Origin: Duganella sp. BJB480
GTDB taxonomy: Bacteria > Pseudomonadota > Gammaproteobacteria > Burkholderiales > Burkholderiaceae_D
Assembly (NCBI GenBank): GCA_003416985.1
Contig: QVIN01000008.1
Coordinates: forward strand, 248,001-312,000
Direction: 5' to 3'
Length of the DNA stretch: 64,000 bases
Below the pieces are notes generated by a model. That model had not been told where the DNA came from. It made no database searches and saw only the letters and a program-made list of their open reading frames with translations. The position numbers and the translations under genes were made by a program. The stretch's first letter is position 1. Every line of letters begins with the position of its first letter. This document shows positions 1-8,823 of the stretch, in pieces.

Positions 1-2173
1 TGTCGCCGATGGCCACGCCGAGGTTGTTGGCCTTGTCGCGGTCGATCTTCAGCGAGGCTTGCAGGCCCTTGTTCTGCGAATCGCTGGTGACGTCGCGGAA
101 GTCGGGATCGGCGCGCAGCTGGTCCAGATACTTTTGCGCCCAGTCGTTGAGCGCGCCGGGGCTGACCGATTGCAGCGTGTACTGGTAGCGGCTCTTGGAC
201 TGGCGGCCGCCCAGCTGCAGGTTCTGCACCGGGCTCAGGTAGACGGAGATGCCGGCCACCGACTTGGTGGCCTTGCGCAGGCTGTCTAGCACCTGCGGCA
301 TCTTCTGGCGCTGGTCGCGCGGCTTGAGCACCAGGAACATGCGGCCGCTGTTGCCGCCGCCGACGAACGAGGTCACGTCCTGCACGTTGGGGTCGGCCTT
401 GATGACGGCCGCCACGCGCTCCTGCAGGTCCATCAGCGAGGACGAGGAGATGTCCTCCGAGGCCTCGGTGTTGACGCGGATCTGGCCCAGGTCCTCCTCG
501 GGGAAGAAGCCTTTCGGGATGGTCACGTACAGCACCGCCGTCAGCGCGAAGGTGCCGATGGCCGCCAGCAGCACGATGTAGCGGTGGTGCAGCGCGATGT
601 CGAGCGTGCGGACGTAGCCGTTGCGCAGCGCGGTGAAGCCGGTCTCGAACCAGCGGCCGATGAAGCCGCCCTTGTCGTGCTCGGGATCGATGGCGTCGGC
701 CGGCAGCAGGCGGCTGGCCAGCATCGGCACCAGCATCAGCGACACCGCCGCCGACACCAGCACCGACAGCGCCACCACCACGGCGAATTCATGGAACATC
801 AAGCCGATCACGCCGGGCATGAAGAAGATCGGGATGAACACGGCCACCAGCGAGACCGAGATCGAGATGATGGTGAAGCCCATCTCCTTGGCGCCCACCA
901 GCGAGGCCTGCAGCGGCTTCTTGCCGAGCTCGATGTGGCGCACGATGTTCTCCAGCACCACGATGGCGTCGTCCACCACCAGGCCGACCGCGAGCGTGAT
1001 GCCGAGCAGGGAGACGTTGTCGAGGCTGTAGCCGAAGGCGTACAGCAAGGCCAGCGCGCCCAGCAGCGAGATCGGCATCGTGATGGCCGGGATGAAGGTG
1101 GCGGCTGCGCGGCGCAGGAACAGGAAGATCACCAGCACCACCAGGAAGATGGTCAGCAGCAGGGTCAGGTTGACGTCGTGGATGGCTTCGCGGATCGACA
1201 CCGAGCGGTCGTTGACCAGGTTGATGTTGATCGAGGCCGGCAACTGGTTCTTGAAGCGCGGCAGCAGGCGGCGCACGCCGTCGACCACCTGCACGGTGTT
1301 GGCGTCCGGCTGGCGCTGCACCAGCAGCACGATGGAGCGCTCGCCGTTGTAGCTGCCGGCGGTCTTGACCGACTGGAAGCTGTCCTCCACCGTCGCCACG
1401 TCCTTCAGGCGCACCGGCTGGCCGTTGCGCTGGGCGACGATCAGCTCGGCGAACTCGGAGGCCTTCATCAGCTGGGCGTTGCCCTGGATGGTCAAGGTCT
1501 GGCTCGGGCCGTCGAGGATGCCCAGCGGGGTGTTGGCGTTGGCCGACTTGATCGCCTGCTGCAATTCGTCCAGCGTCAGGTTGCGGGCGTTCATCAGCTC
1601 GGACTTGGCGCGCACGCGCACGGCGAAACGCTTCTGGCCGTTGACGCTGACCTGGGCCACGCCAGGCAGCGTCGACAGGCTGGGGGCGATCAGGTTCTCG
1701 GCGTAGTCGTTCAGCTCGGCCAAGGTCAACGACGGCGAGTTCATCGTCATGAACAGCACCGGCGCGTCGGCCGGGTTGACCTTGCGGTAGGACGGCAGGT
1801 CGGTCATCTCGATCGGCAACTGGCGCTGGGCGCGCAGCAGCGCCGCCTGCACGTCCACCGCCGCCTCGTTGACGTTGACGCTGGGGTCGAACTCCAAGGT
1901 CAGCGAGGAATTTCCCAGCGTGTTGGTGGAGGTGATCAGCGACAGGCCGGCGATGGTGGAGAACTGCTTCTCCAGCGGCAGCGCGACGGACGAGGCCATC
2001 GTGTCGGGCGCGGCGCCCGGCAGGTCGGCCGAGACGTTGATCACCGGCGTGTTGTAGCTCGGCAGCGCGGCGACCGGGATGTAGAAGTACGACAGCACGC
2101 CGGCCAGGATCAGGGTCAGCGACAGCAGCACCACCATCACCGGCCGTCGGATGCACAACTCGGAGAGGTTCAT
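1..2173 (-). CDS. RND multidrug efflux permease (AcrB/MdtB type), 3' end beyond window
   Basis: This is the inner-membrane, proton-driven pump subunit of a tripartite RND efflux system. About 724 codons are visible and the C-terminal third lies outside the window. The start ATG is 3 bases after the adaptor stop codon. The protein opens MNLSELCIRRPVMVV, a typical RND N-terminus with TM1, followed by the porter-domain stretch PVAALPSYNTPVINVSADLP. The TM4 motif LAVGLVVDDAIV, near residue 400, carries the paired aspartates of the proton relay (AcrB D407/D408). A second TM cluster follows around residues 430-560. No stop or frameshift is seen in the visible part. The family is certain. Whether it is MdtB-, MexB- or MuxB-like, and what it exports, cannot be told from this fragment. 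Confidence 0.93.
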   Translation of the reverse strand, partial: MNLSELCIRRPVMVVLLSLTLILAGVLSYFYIPVAALPSYNTPVINVSADLPGAAPDTMASSVALPLEKQFSTIAGLSLITSTNTLGNSSLTLEFDPSVNVNEAAVDVQAALLRAQRQLPIEMTDLPSYRKVNPADAPVLFMTMNSPSLTLAELNDYAENLIAPSLSTLPGVAQVSVNGQKRFAVRVRAKSELMNARNLTLDELQQAIKSANANTPLGILDGPSQTLTIQGNAQLMKASEFAELIVAQRNGQPVRLKDVATVEDSFQSVKTAGSYNGERSIVLLVQRQPDANTVQVVDGVRRLLPRFKNQLPASININLVNDRSVSIREAIHDVNLTLLLTIFLVVLVIFLFLRRAAATFIPAITMPISLLGALALLYAFGYSLDNVSLLGITLAVGLVVDDAIVVLENIVRHIELGKKPLQASLVGAKEMGFTIISISVSLVAVFIPIFFMPGVIGLMFHEFAVVVALSVLVSAAVSLMLVPMLASRLLPADAIDPEHDKGGFIGRWFETGFTALRNGYVRTLDIALHHRYIVLLAAIGTFALTAVLYVTIPKGFFPEEDLGQIRVNTEASEDISSSSLMDLQERVAAVIKADPNVQDVTSFVGGGNSGRMFLVLKPRDQRQKMPQVLDSLRKATKSVAGISVYLSPVQNLQLGGRQSKSRYQYTLQSVSPGALNDWAQKYLDQLRADPDFRDVTSDSQNKGLQASLKIDRDKANNLGVAIGD

Positions 2174-2176
2174 CGC

Positions 2177-3313
2177 TTAGCCTTTCTGCTTGGTCGCGTC
2201 GGCGGGCTTGTCGGCGCCGGCGATACGCACCTTGCCGCCCGGCCGCAGGTTCTGCTTGCCGTCGACGATGACTTGCTCGCTGCCGCTCAGCCCGGTCACG
2301 GCGGCGTTGTCGCCGAACGAATACAGGCGCTTGATGTTGACCACCTTGGCGGCGTGGTCGGCGTCGACCGCGTAGATGAAGGTGCCGCGCGTGTTGCTGA
2401 TGATGGCGTTCTGCGGGATCACCATGGCGTCCTTCAACACCTGCGAGACCAGCCTGGTGTTGACGTACTGGCCGGGCCACAGTTTGGTGTCCTTGTTGTC
2501 GAACTGGGCCTTCACGCGGATCACGCCGGCGACCGGGTCGACCGTGTTGTCGATGAAGCTCAGCGCGCCATTGATCTCCTGGCCGCCGCCCTGCACCACC
2601 TTGACCGGCACCGCGCCCTCATGCTGCGCCTGCAGCAGGCCGGCCAGCGCCGATTCCGGCAGCGTGAAGGAGACGTTGATCGGATCGAGCTGGGTGACGG
2701 TGGTGAGCGACGTGGCCAGCTGCACCAGGCTGCCCGGATAGACGTTGATGGCGCCGACGCGGCCGTTCATCGGCGAGCGGATCGCGGTGTAGCTGGCGTC
2801 CACGCCCACCGAGCGGGCGGCGGCGATGTCGGCCTGCAGCAGCGCGCGCGCCGAGTCGACCTGGCTCTTCAGCGTGTCGACCGCGCCCTGGGCGATGAAG
2901 CTCTTGGCCAGCAGTTCCTGCGCGCGCTTGTACTGGCGCTCGTAGTCGGCCAGCGCGGCCTGGTCGCGTGCGACCTGGGCCTGGGCCTTGTCGAGGTTGG
3001 CGCGCTCGCTGCGGTCGTCCAGCGTGAACATCAGCTCGCCCGATTTGACGAACTGCCCTTCCTTGATGTGCACCTTGGCGATGGTGCTGGTGGTTTGCGG
3101 ATGCAGGTCCACCGTGCTGATCGGCGTGACGGTGCCGTTCGCTTGCAACACCACGGGCACATCCTGGCGCACCGGCGCGATCACGCTGACGGTGGTCGGG
3201 CCCTGCTGGCCCTGGCCCTTCGGCTGCTCGGCCGTTTGATGCGTCGCGTACCAGACGCCGCCACCGACCACGGCGATGGCGCCGACCAGAACTGCTAAGG
3301 AAGATTTTTTCAT
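2177..3313 (-). CDS. RND efflux periplasmic adaptor (MdtA-like membrane fusion protein)
   Basis: 378 aa, normal for a membrane fusion protein linking an RND pump to an outer-membrane channel. An N-terminal signal-anchor (residues 5-23) is followed by the first half of the lipoyl/barrel-sandwich domain (HIKEGQFVKSGELMFTLDD, about residues 78-96). Next come an alpha-hairpin rich in Ala, Gln and Leu (about 97-165) and the return lipoyl strand (SPMNGRVGAINVYPGSLV). The beta-barrel and membrane-proximal domains end at a Lys/Gly tail. It lies 3 bases ahead of the pump gene and 99 bases after the histidine kinase, all on one strand, so the two-component system probably controls the pump. No outer-membrane factor gene is visible. 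Confidence 0.93.
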   Translation of the reverse strand: MKKSSLAVLVGAIAVVGGGVWYATHQTAEQPKGQGQQGPTTVSVIAPVRQDVPVVLQANGTVTPISTVDLHPQTTSTIAKVHIKEGQFVKSGELMFTLDDRSERANLDKAQAQVARDQAALADYERQYKRAQELLAKSFIAQGAVDTLKSQVDSARALLQADIAAARSVGVDASYTAIRSPMNGRVGAINVYPGSLVQLATSLTTVTQLDPINVSFTLPESALAGLLQAQHEGAVPVKVVQGGGQEINGALSFIDNTVDPVAGVIRVKAQFDNKDTKLWPGQYVNTRLVSQVLKDAMVIPQNAIISNTRGTFIYAVDADHAAKVVNIKRLYSFGDNAAVTGLSGSEQVIVDGKQNLRPGGKVRIAGADKPADATKQKG

Positions 3314-3412
3314 TATTTATTAAACTAGGTTTACTGTCGAAAAACATTACCACCCCGGACAAGGCGGAATATTGTCGCACAGTATTTACTGGAAAAACCG
3401 CGCCCTGCGGAT

Positions 3413-4771
3413 TCAGGCGCCGGCGTAGTATTCCGGCACGATCAGCGTCACCTCCAGGCCGCCGTCGGCGTGGTTGGCCAGCATGACATTGGCGCCGTGC
3501 TGCTCGGCGATGTTGCGGGCGATGGTCAGGCCCAGGCCGGTGCCGCCGGACTCGCGCGAGCGCGAGGTTTCGATGCGGTAGAACGGTTCGAACACGCGCG
3601 CCATCTGGTCCGGATCGATGCCGGGGCCGCCGTCGCGGATGCGGATGCGCGCCGCGCCCACCATGCGCTCGACCGTGACGTTGGCGTAGTGGCCGTACTT
3701 GACGGCGTTGTCGATCAGGTTGACCAGGCAGCGGCGGATCGCCATCGGCCGGCCCATCAGCGCCATCGCCGCGCGCCCGCGCAGTTCGACCGACTGGCCG
3801 CCGTCGGTGGCGTCGCTGCAGACGCTGTCGAGCAGCGCGTCGAGGTCCAGCGCCTGCATGGTTTCGGTGGTGTCCATGCTGCGCGCCAGGTCCAGGCCTT
3901 CCTTGACCATTTGCTGCATCGCCGACAGGTCCTCGATCAGGCGCTGCTGCAGTTCCTGGTCGCCGACCTTTTCCAGCCGCAGGCGCAGGCGGGTGAGCGG
4001 CGTCTGCAGGTCGTGGGTGATGGCGGCCAGCATCTGCGTGCGCTGCATGATGTGCTGGCGGATGCGCGCCTGCATGGCGTTGAAGGCTGCGCTGGCCTGG
4101 CGGATCTCCACCGCGCCGCTCAACACCACCGGTGCATGATTGATGTCGTTGCCCAGGTCCTTGGCGGCCTGCGCCAGCCGCTTGAGCGGACGCACCGTCA
4201 TGCGCGTGACCAGGTAGGCCAGCGCGGCGATGCAGACCAGGAAAGGCAAAATGGCCAGCAGCTCGCTATGGCCGGACGGCGGCGGCGCGCGCGGCGGCAG
4301 CACCGACAGCTTGAGCACCTGGCCGTCGTGCAGGCGCACGTTCATGGTCTCGCAGGTGCCGCGCCATTGGCTGGGCGCGAAGATGTTGCTGCTCTTGCGT
4401 GGCAGGTCGCATACGGCCGGGTGCTCGGCCAGCGGCGCCAGCCGGTAGCCGTCGCCGAGGCGCTGCTGCAAGGTGGCCGAGAACTCGGTCGGCGGCAAGG
4501 TGGCTGCAGCCCACGGCATATCGGTAGCCTGCAGCTTGACGGTGCCGCGCGTGGCCATCCGCAGGTAGGTCGGGCGCGAGGCCTCGGGCAGCACGTCGGC
4601 GGTGGTGATCAATTGTTCGGCGCGCTCGAGCGCGTGGAAGTCGCGGTAGCGCTCCAGCGCGCGCACGCGCTCGCCCACGGCCAACCACTGGGTCAGCGCC
4701 GCCGACGCGACGATACCGAGCAGCAGGATCAGGAACACCCGCCCGGTCATCGAGCCGAAGAAAGCTTTCAC
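3413..4771 (-). CDS. Sensor histidine kinase, EnvZ-like
   Basis: 452 aa if it starts at the GTG that overlaps the regulator stop codon (GTGA). An ATG seven codons further in is the alternative. TM1 is at about residues 8-25, then a periplasmic sensor region of some 140 residues with a Cys pair (VCDLPRKSS and WRGTCETM), TM2 (ILPFLVCIAALAYLVT) and a HAMP domain. The H-box is MLAAITHDLQTPLTRLRLRL with the phospho-accepting His. ATPase motifs are the N-box (CLVNLIDNAVKYG), G1 (DGGPGIDPD) and G2 (GGTGLGLTIA). It would phosphorylate the OmpR-type regulator encoded just upstream. The signal is unknown; the neighbouring efflux pump and Spy-like protein suggest envelope stress. Confidence 0.93.
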   Translation of the reverse strand: MKAFFGSMTGRVFLILLLGIVASAALTQWLAVGERVRALERYRDFHALERAEQLITTADVLPEASRPTYLRMATRGTVKLQATDMPWAAATLPPTEFSATLQQRLGDGYRLAPLAEHPAVCDLPRKSSNIFAPSQWRGTCETMNVRLHDGQVLKLSVLPPRAPPPSGHSELLAILPFLVCIAALAYLVTRMTVRPLKRLAQAAKDLGNDINHAPVVLSGAVEIRQASAAFNAMQARIRQHIMQRTQMLAAITHDLQTPLTRLRLRLEKVGDQELQQRLIEDLSAMQQMVKEGLDLARSMDTTETMQALDLDALLDSVCSDATDGGQSVELRGRAAMALMGRPMAIRRCLVNLIDNAVKYGHYANVTVERMVGAARIRIRDGGPGIDPDQMARVFEPFYRIETSRSRESGGTGLGLTIARNIAEQHGANVMLANHADGGLEVTLIVPEYYAGA

Positions 4772-5496
4772 GCCTGCGACTCCACGGTGACGGTGCCGGC
4801 CAGCACGTAGCCGCCGTTGCGCACGGTCTTGATGATTTGCGGCAGGCGCGCGTCCTCGCCCAGCTTCTGGCGCAGGCGGCTGATCTGGATGTCGATCGAG
4901 CGGTCGAACGGGTCGGCGTCGCGGCCCTGGGTGAGGTTGAGCAGCTGGTCGCGGTTGAGCACGCGGTTCGGGTGCTCGAGGAAGACTTTGAGCAGGCGGA
5001 ACTCGGCGCCCGACAACATGATGACGATGCCGTCCGGATTGAGCAGGTGGCGCGCGGTCAGGTCCAGCGTCCAGCCGGAGAAGCGCATCAGCTGCGCCTT
5101 CTCGGCGCCGCTGCCGACCGGCATGGCGTTGCTGCGACGTAGGACGCTGCGGATGCGCGCCAGCAGCTCGCGCGGTTCGAACGGCTTGGGCAGGTAATCG
5201 TCGGCGCCCATTTCCAGGCCGAGGATGCGGTCCAGCGGCTCGTTGCGGGCGGTCAGCATGATGACCGGCAGCGTGGAGTGGGCGCGCAGCTTGCGGCACA
5301 GGGTCAGGCCGTCGTCGCCGGGCAGGTTGAGGTCGAGCACGACCAGTTCGGGGCGGGCTTCGTCGAGCAGCTTCCACATGGCGGCGCCGTCGGCGGCGCA
5401 CAGCGCGCGGTAGCCGTTCGATTCGAGGTAGTCGGCCAGCAGGGTGCGGATGTCGCGATCGTCGTCGACGATCAAGATAGTTGATGTGGGTTCCAT
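4768..5496 (-). CDS. OmpR-family response regulator
   Basis: 242 aa, standard length. The receiver domain (residues 1-120) shows the acidic pair in IVDDDRD, the phospho-acceptor Asp in VVLDLNLPGDDGL, the Thr of MLTARNEP and the Lys of DDYLPKPFEPRELL. A winged-helix DNA-binding domain follows (about 140-235) with the RDQLLNLTQGRDADPFDRSID and QISRLRQKLGED segments. Its stop codon overlaps the kinase start, so the two are translationally coupled. The divergent gene is a Spy/CpxP-like protein. A TTGTAT direct repeat with 10-base spacing in the shared promoter region is a candidate binding site. Likely targets are itself, the RND pump and the Spy-like gene (inference). Confidence 0.95.
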   Translation of the reverse strand: MEPTSTILIVDDDRDIRTLLADYLESNGYRALCAADGAAMWKLLDEARPELVVLDLNLPGDDGLTLCRKLRAHSTLPVIMLTARNEPLDRILGLEMGADDYLPKPFEPRELLARIRSVLRRSNAMPVGSGAEKAQLMRFSGWTLDLTARHLLNPDGIVIMLSGAEFRLLKVFLEHPNRVLNRDQLLNLTQGRDADPFDRSIDIQISRLRQKLGEDARLPQIIKTVRNGGYVLAGTVTVESQA

Positions 5497-5539
5497 ACGC
5501 TAATTATCCCCAGTTAGCCGGTGCGTGACCAATCACCAA

Positions 5540-5555
5540 TTGTATCGTCTTGTAT
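5540..5555. promoter_or_regulatory. Candidate OmpR-type direct repeat (TTGTAT-N4-TTGTAT)
   Basis: Two TTGTAT hexamers start exactly 10 bases apart, one helical turn, in the intergenic region between the divergent response regulator and the Spy-like gene. An inverted copy (ATACAA) follows at 5581-5586. Winged-helix regulators of the OmpR class commonly bind direct repeats of this geometry. The assignment to this regulator is an inference from position. Confidence 0.35.
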
Positions 5556-5692
5556 ATCTCTCCAGTGACGAAACATCTGGATACAAAAACCGCCAACTGC
5601 GACACTTGGTGGCAACCTTGCGCTGCCACTATGGGTTCAAGCGCGCTGCTCATGCATCGCGATACTCAACTTTCAACGATAGAGGAACGACC

Positions 5693-6190
5693 ATGAACGT
5701 CTTACGCAAAAGCATATTGATCGGTTTTACCGTGGTGGGCATGGCGGCGTCGCAGGCGCAAGCGCAAACAGAAAACTCGGCGCCTCCGGCCGGCCGCCAT
5801 GGCGCCGCCGTCAACCGCGAGCAGATGCAGGCCAAGATGGCGGAGATGTTCGCCAAGCGCCAGGCCAAGCTGCATGACCTGTTGAAGCTGACCGCGCAGC
5901 AGGAGTCGGCGTGGGCCAGCTACCAGGCCGCGATCGCGCCGGCCGCGACCGGCGGCATGATGCCGGACCGCGCGGCCATCGCCAAGATGTCGGCGCCGGA
6001 CCGGCTGGCCAAGATGCTGGACCTGAGCAAGCAGCACCAGGCCAAGATGGAAGCCCACCTGACCGCGCTGACGGCCTTCTACAGCCAGCTGACGGCCGAA
6101 CAGAAAGCCATCTTCGACGACCATACGCGCGGCGGCGCCCATGGCGGCCACGCGGGTCCGCGCGGCGGCTGGCACAGCCACCAGGGCTGA
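5693..6190 (+). CDS. Spy/CpxP-like periplasmic protein (LTxxQ motifs)
   Basis: 165 aa from the ATG preceded by AGAGGA; the upstream in-frame extension lacks an equivalent ribosome binding site. A signal peptide (MNVLRKSILIGFTVVGMAASQAQAQ) is followed by a highly helical mature protein rich in Met, Lys, Ala and Gln. It carries two copies of the family motif LTxxQ (LTAQQ and LTAEQ), and the tail is Gly/His-rich. Spy and CpxP are ATP-independent periplasmic chaperones or stress-signalling proteins. This gene diverges from an OmpR/EnvZ-type pair, the usual regulatory arrangement. The His-rich tail (HGGHAGPRGGWHSHQG) might bind metal, which is inference only. Confidence 0.82.
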   Translation: MNVLRKSILIGFTVVGMAASQAQAQTENSAPPAGRHGAAVNREQMQAKMAEMFAKRQAKLHDLLKLTAQQESAWASYQAAIAPAATGGMMPDRAAIAKMSAPDRLAKMLDLSKQHQAKMEAHLTALTAFYSQLTAEQKAIFDDHTRGGAHGGHAGPRGGWHSHQG

Positions 6191-6208
6191 GCCCTTAGGG
6201 TTGAGCTT

Positions 6209-8158
6209 TTAATTCAGGCGTGACAGCGATGCGGTGAATTTCGCCGCATCCTGGAAGCCGATGACGCGGGCGCCATCGATTTCCCTACCCTGCTTGTCGA
6301 ACAGGATGATGCCCGGCGGGCCGAACAGGCCGAAGCGTTTCAGCATGGCCTTGTCGTCGGCGTCGTTGGCGGTCACGTCCACTTGCAGCAGCAGGCTGTT
6401 GGCCAGCTTGGCGCGCACCTGCGGATCGACGAAGGTCAGCTTTTCCATTTCCTTGCAGGACACGCACCAGTCGGCATAGAAGTCCAGCATGATGGTGCGG
6501 CCGCCGGTCTGGGCCAGCAGCGCGTCGAGCTGCTGCACGGTCTTGATGCGCTGGAACGCCAGCGTTTCATGCTTGGCGCCGAAGTGGGCCAGCGGCGCCA
6601 GCGGATCGCGTCCGCCGCTGGCCACGCCCACCAGTTGCATCAGGCCCAGCACGGCGGCGACGACGCCGACCGACTTGGCCAGCCATTTGCCGCGATGCGT
6701 CAACAGGTAGACACCATAGGCGCCCAGCAGCACAACCCAGCCCAGCATCTGCACCGCAGGCGGCAGCACCGGCGACACCAGCCACCAGCCCATCGCCAGC
6801 ATCAGCACGCCGAAGAAGCGCTTGACGGCATCCATCCACATGCCGGCGCGCGGCAGCAAGGCGCCGGCCGACACCCCCACCAGTATCAGCGGCACGCTCA
6901 TGCCGACCGCCAGCGCGAACAGCGCGCTGCCGCCCATGACGACGTCGCGGCTCTGGCTGATGTACAGCAGCGCGGCGGCCAGCGGCGCGGCCACGCACGG
7001 GCCGACGATCAGCGCGGAGATCGCGCCCATCACGAACACGCCGGCCAGCTTGCCGGAAGATTGACGGTTCGACACCGTGCTCAGTTTCGATTGCAGCGCG
7101 GCCGGCACTTGCAACTCGTAGTAGCCGAACATCGACAGCGACAACGCGGCCATCAGCAGGGCGAAGGAGCCCAGCACCCAGGCGTTCTGCAGCGCGGCGT
7201 TCAGGCCCGCGCCCGCGAGGCCGGCGGCCACGCCCAGCGCGGTGTAGACGATGGCCATGCCGAGCGAGTACGCGACCGACAACAGCAGGCCGCGCGCGCG
7301 GCTGGTGTTGGCGCCTTCGCCGACGATGATGGAGGACAGGATGGGCACCATCGGCAGCACGCACGGCGTGAACGACAGGCCCAGGCCCAGCAGGGCGAAC
7401 AGCGGCAAGATCAGCAGCAGCTTGCCGGACTTGAGGGCGGCTTCAAGACGGCCGGCGTCGTCGGCCGGCGCGGTGGCCGCGGCTGGCGGCGCCAGCGGCG
7501 GCAGCATGGTGGTGACCGGCTCGGGGATGGCGCGGATGGTGACGCCTGGGGTGACTGCGGCGGGTTTGCCTTCGCCGGCGGCTGCGCTCGACGCTGCGGT
7601 CGCGCCGGCGGCTGGAGTGGTGCCGGCGGCTGTGGCCGCAACGGCGGGCGTTGCGGCCTGTACCGGGGAGGCTGCGCGCGCCGCCTGGTTGCCGCCGGCG
7701 GCATTCGCGGGAGCACCAGGCAGCGGCACCGAACCGCTGCCGACCAGCGAGGCCTTGTATTCCTGCGGCGCGTAGCACAAGCCCTTGTCCGAGCAGCCCT
7801 GCCCCACCGCCACCAGCGTGAACGGGCCGTCGGCCTCGACCGGCATGGTCATGGTGACGCTCTTGCGGTAGGTCTCCACGTTCTTCTGGAAGGTCTCATC
7901 GAAGTGCACGGTGCCGGCCGGGATGGACAGCGCGCCCAGCTTGGCGCCGGTGGCGCTGAACTTGAAGCGCTCGCGGTACATGTAGTAGCCGTCGGCGATC
8001 TGGAAGCTGACCGACAACGTATGGCCGTCGACCATGCGGGCCGAGAACTTGAAGGCCGCATCGGGCTCCAGGAAGCCGTCGTCGGCCAGCGCGGGGCGCG
8101 CCATCAACAGGGCGATCAGCGACAGCAAGGGCATGAAAAGGCGGGCAATACGCAGCAT
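6209..8158 (-). CDS. dsbD: Thiol:disulfide interchange protein DsbD
   Basis: 649 aa from the ATG that begins the signal peptide (MLRIARLFMPLLSLIALL); a longer frame adds 13 non-signal residues. DsbD carries electrons from cytoplasmic thioredoxin to periplasmic proteins such as DsbC and cytochrome c maturation factors. The three modules are present. The N-terminal alpha domain has the Cys pair in GQGCSDKGLCYAPQ. The membrane domain has the redox cysteines in SFTPCVLPMVP and VGPCVAAPLAAAL. The C-terminal thioredoxin-like gamma domain has the CVSC active site (FYADWCVSCKEME). Unusually, a low-complexity Ala/Pro/Thr linker of about 90 residues separates the alpha and membrane domains. It lies downstream of the rplQ terminator and probably has its own promoter. 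Confidence 0.95.
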   Translation of the reverse strand: MLRIARLFMPLLSLIALLMARPALADDGFLEPDAAFKFSARMVDGHTLSVSFQIADGYYMYRERFKFSATGAKLGALSIPAGTVHFDETFQKNVETYRKSVTMTMPVEADGPFTLVAVGQGCSDKGLCYAPQEYKASLVGSGSVPLPGAPANAAGGNQAARAASPVQAATPAVAATAAGTTPAAGATAASSAAAGEGKPAAVTPGVTIRAIPEPVTTMLPPLAPPAAATAPADDAGRLEAALKSGKLLLILPLFALLGLGLSFTPCVLPMVPILSSIIVGEGANTSRARGLLLSVAYSLGMAIVYTALGVAAGLAGAGLNAALQNAWVLGSFALLMAALSLSMFGYYELQVPAALQSKLSTVSNRQSSGKLAGVFVMGAISALIVGPCVAAPLAAALLYISQSRDVVMGGSALFALAVGMSVPLILVGVSAGALLPRAGMWMDAVKRFFGVLMLAMGWWLVSPVLPPAVQMLGWVVLLGAYGVYLLTHRGKWLAKSVGVVAAVLGLMQLVGVASGGRDPLAPLAHFGAKHETLAFQRIKTVQQLDALLAQTGGRTIMLDFYADWCVSCKEMEKLTFVDPQVRAKLANSLLLQVDVTANDADDKAMLKRFGLFGPPGIILFDKQGREIDGARVIGFQDAAKFTASLSRLN

Positions 8159-8241
8159 GGGTTTTCTTTCGACGAAACGAGCACCAGCATAGTACACCTG
8201 GCTTAGTTTTTGCGCCTGAGAGCGGCCTTAAGCCCGGCCAT

Positions 8242-8273
8242 AAAAAAAGCCAGGCGGTAAGCCTGGCTTTTTC
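8242..8273 (-). terminator. Rho-independent terminator after rplQ
   Basis: On the minus strand AAAGCCAGGC-TTACC-GCCTGGCTTT is followed by a run of T. The 10-bp stem is perfect and the T tract is 7 bases. It sits 24 bases after the rplQ stop codon and closes the S10-spc-alpha superoperon. Confidence 0.9.
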
Positions 8274-8296
8274 GTAACGCGGTACAACTGCGAAGA

Positions 8297-8695
8297 TTAC
8301 TCTTCTGCGGTTGGCGCTGCGTCGATGTCGGTGACTTCTGGACGGTCCATCAGCTCAACGTAAGCCATTGGAGCGTTGTCGCCAACACGGAAACCCATTT
8401 TCAGGATGCGCAGGTAGCCGCCGTTGCGGTTTGCGTAGCGTGGGCCCAGTTCTGCGAACAGCTTCAGAACCATTTCACGATCGCGCAGACGGGAGAATGC
8501 CAGACGCTTGTTAGCCAGGGTGTCGGTCTTGCCCAGGGTCAGGATCGGCTCAACTACGCGGCGCAGTTCTTTAGCTTTTGGCAGCGTGGTCTTGATGGCT
8601 TCATGACGCAGCAAGGAAACGGTCATGTTGCGCAGCATTGCCAGACGGTGGGACGAGGTACGATTCAGTTTACGGAGGCCGTGACGGTGACGCAT
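8297..8695 (-). CDS. rplQ: 50S ribosomal protein L17
   Basis: 132 aa. It matches bacterial L17 from its first residues (MRHRHGLRKLNRTSSHR), with the core LRNMTVSLLRHEAIKTTLPKAKELR and the conserved GYLRILKMGFRVGDNAPMA region. L17 lies near the peptide exit tunnel of the large subunit. It is the last gene of the alpha operon, 128 bases after rpoA, the same place as in E. coli, and is followed by a strong terminator. The acidic C-terminal tail (DIDAAPTAEE) is of the short type usual in betaproteobacteria. Confidence 0.98.
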   Translation of the reverse strand: MRHRHGLRKLNRTSSHRLAMLRNMTVSLLRHEAIKTTLPKAKELRRVVEPILTLGKTDTLANKRLAFSRLRDREMVLKLFAELGPRYANRNGGYLRILKMGFRVGDNAPMAYVELMDRPEVTDIDAAPTAEE

Positions 8696-8776
8696 GGTAC
8701 TTCCTTTCAGGTGTTTAAATCCGAGTTCTTCGATCGCTCACGTTTGACGGGGAGCGCGGACCGGTTCTAGGGATAA

Positions 8777-8801
8777 CGCCCGCTACGACATGTAGCGGGC
8801 G
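8777..8801 (-). other. Intercistronic hairpin between rpoA and rplQ
   Basis: CGCCCGCTAC-GACAT-GTAGCGGGCG forms a perfect 10-bp stem in the 128-base rpoA-rplQ spacer. There is no T run on the minus strand, so it reads as an mRNA processing or stabilising hairpin rather than a terminator. Confidence 0.5.
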
Positions 8802-8823
8802 GGTACGACAAAATGCAAATCTG

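Noticed and set aside
584..3298. Long plus-strand open frame of about 900 codons, rich in His, Gln and Arg
   Set aside because: It is the antisense of the RND permease and adaptor genes. Its composition is the usual artefact of high-GC codon bias.
3380..3391. CAGTATTTACTG palindrome between kinase and adaptor genes as an operator
   Set aside because: Five-base arms are short enough to occur by chance, and no second copy was found nearby.
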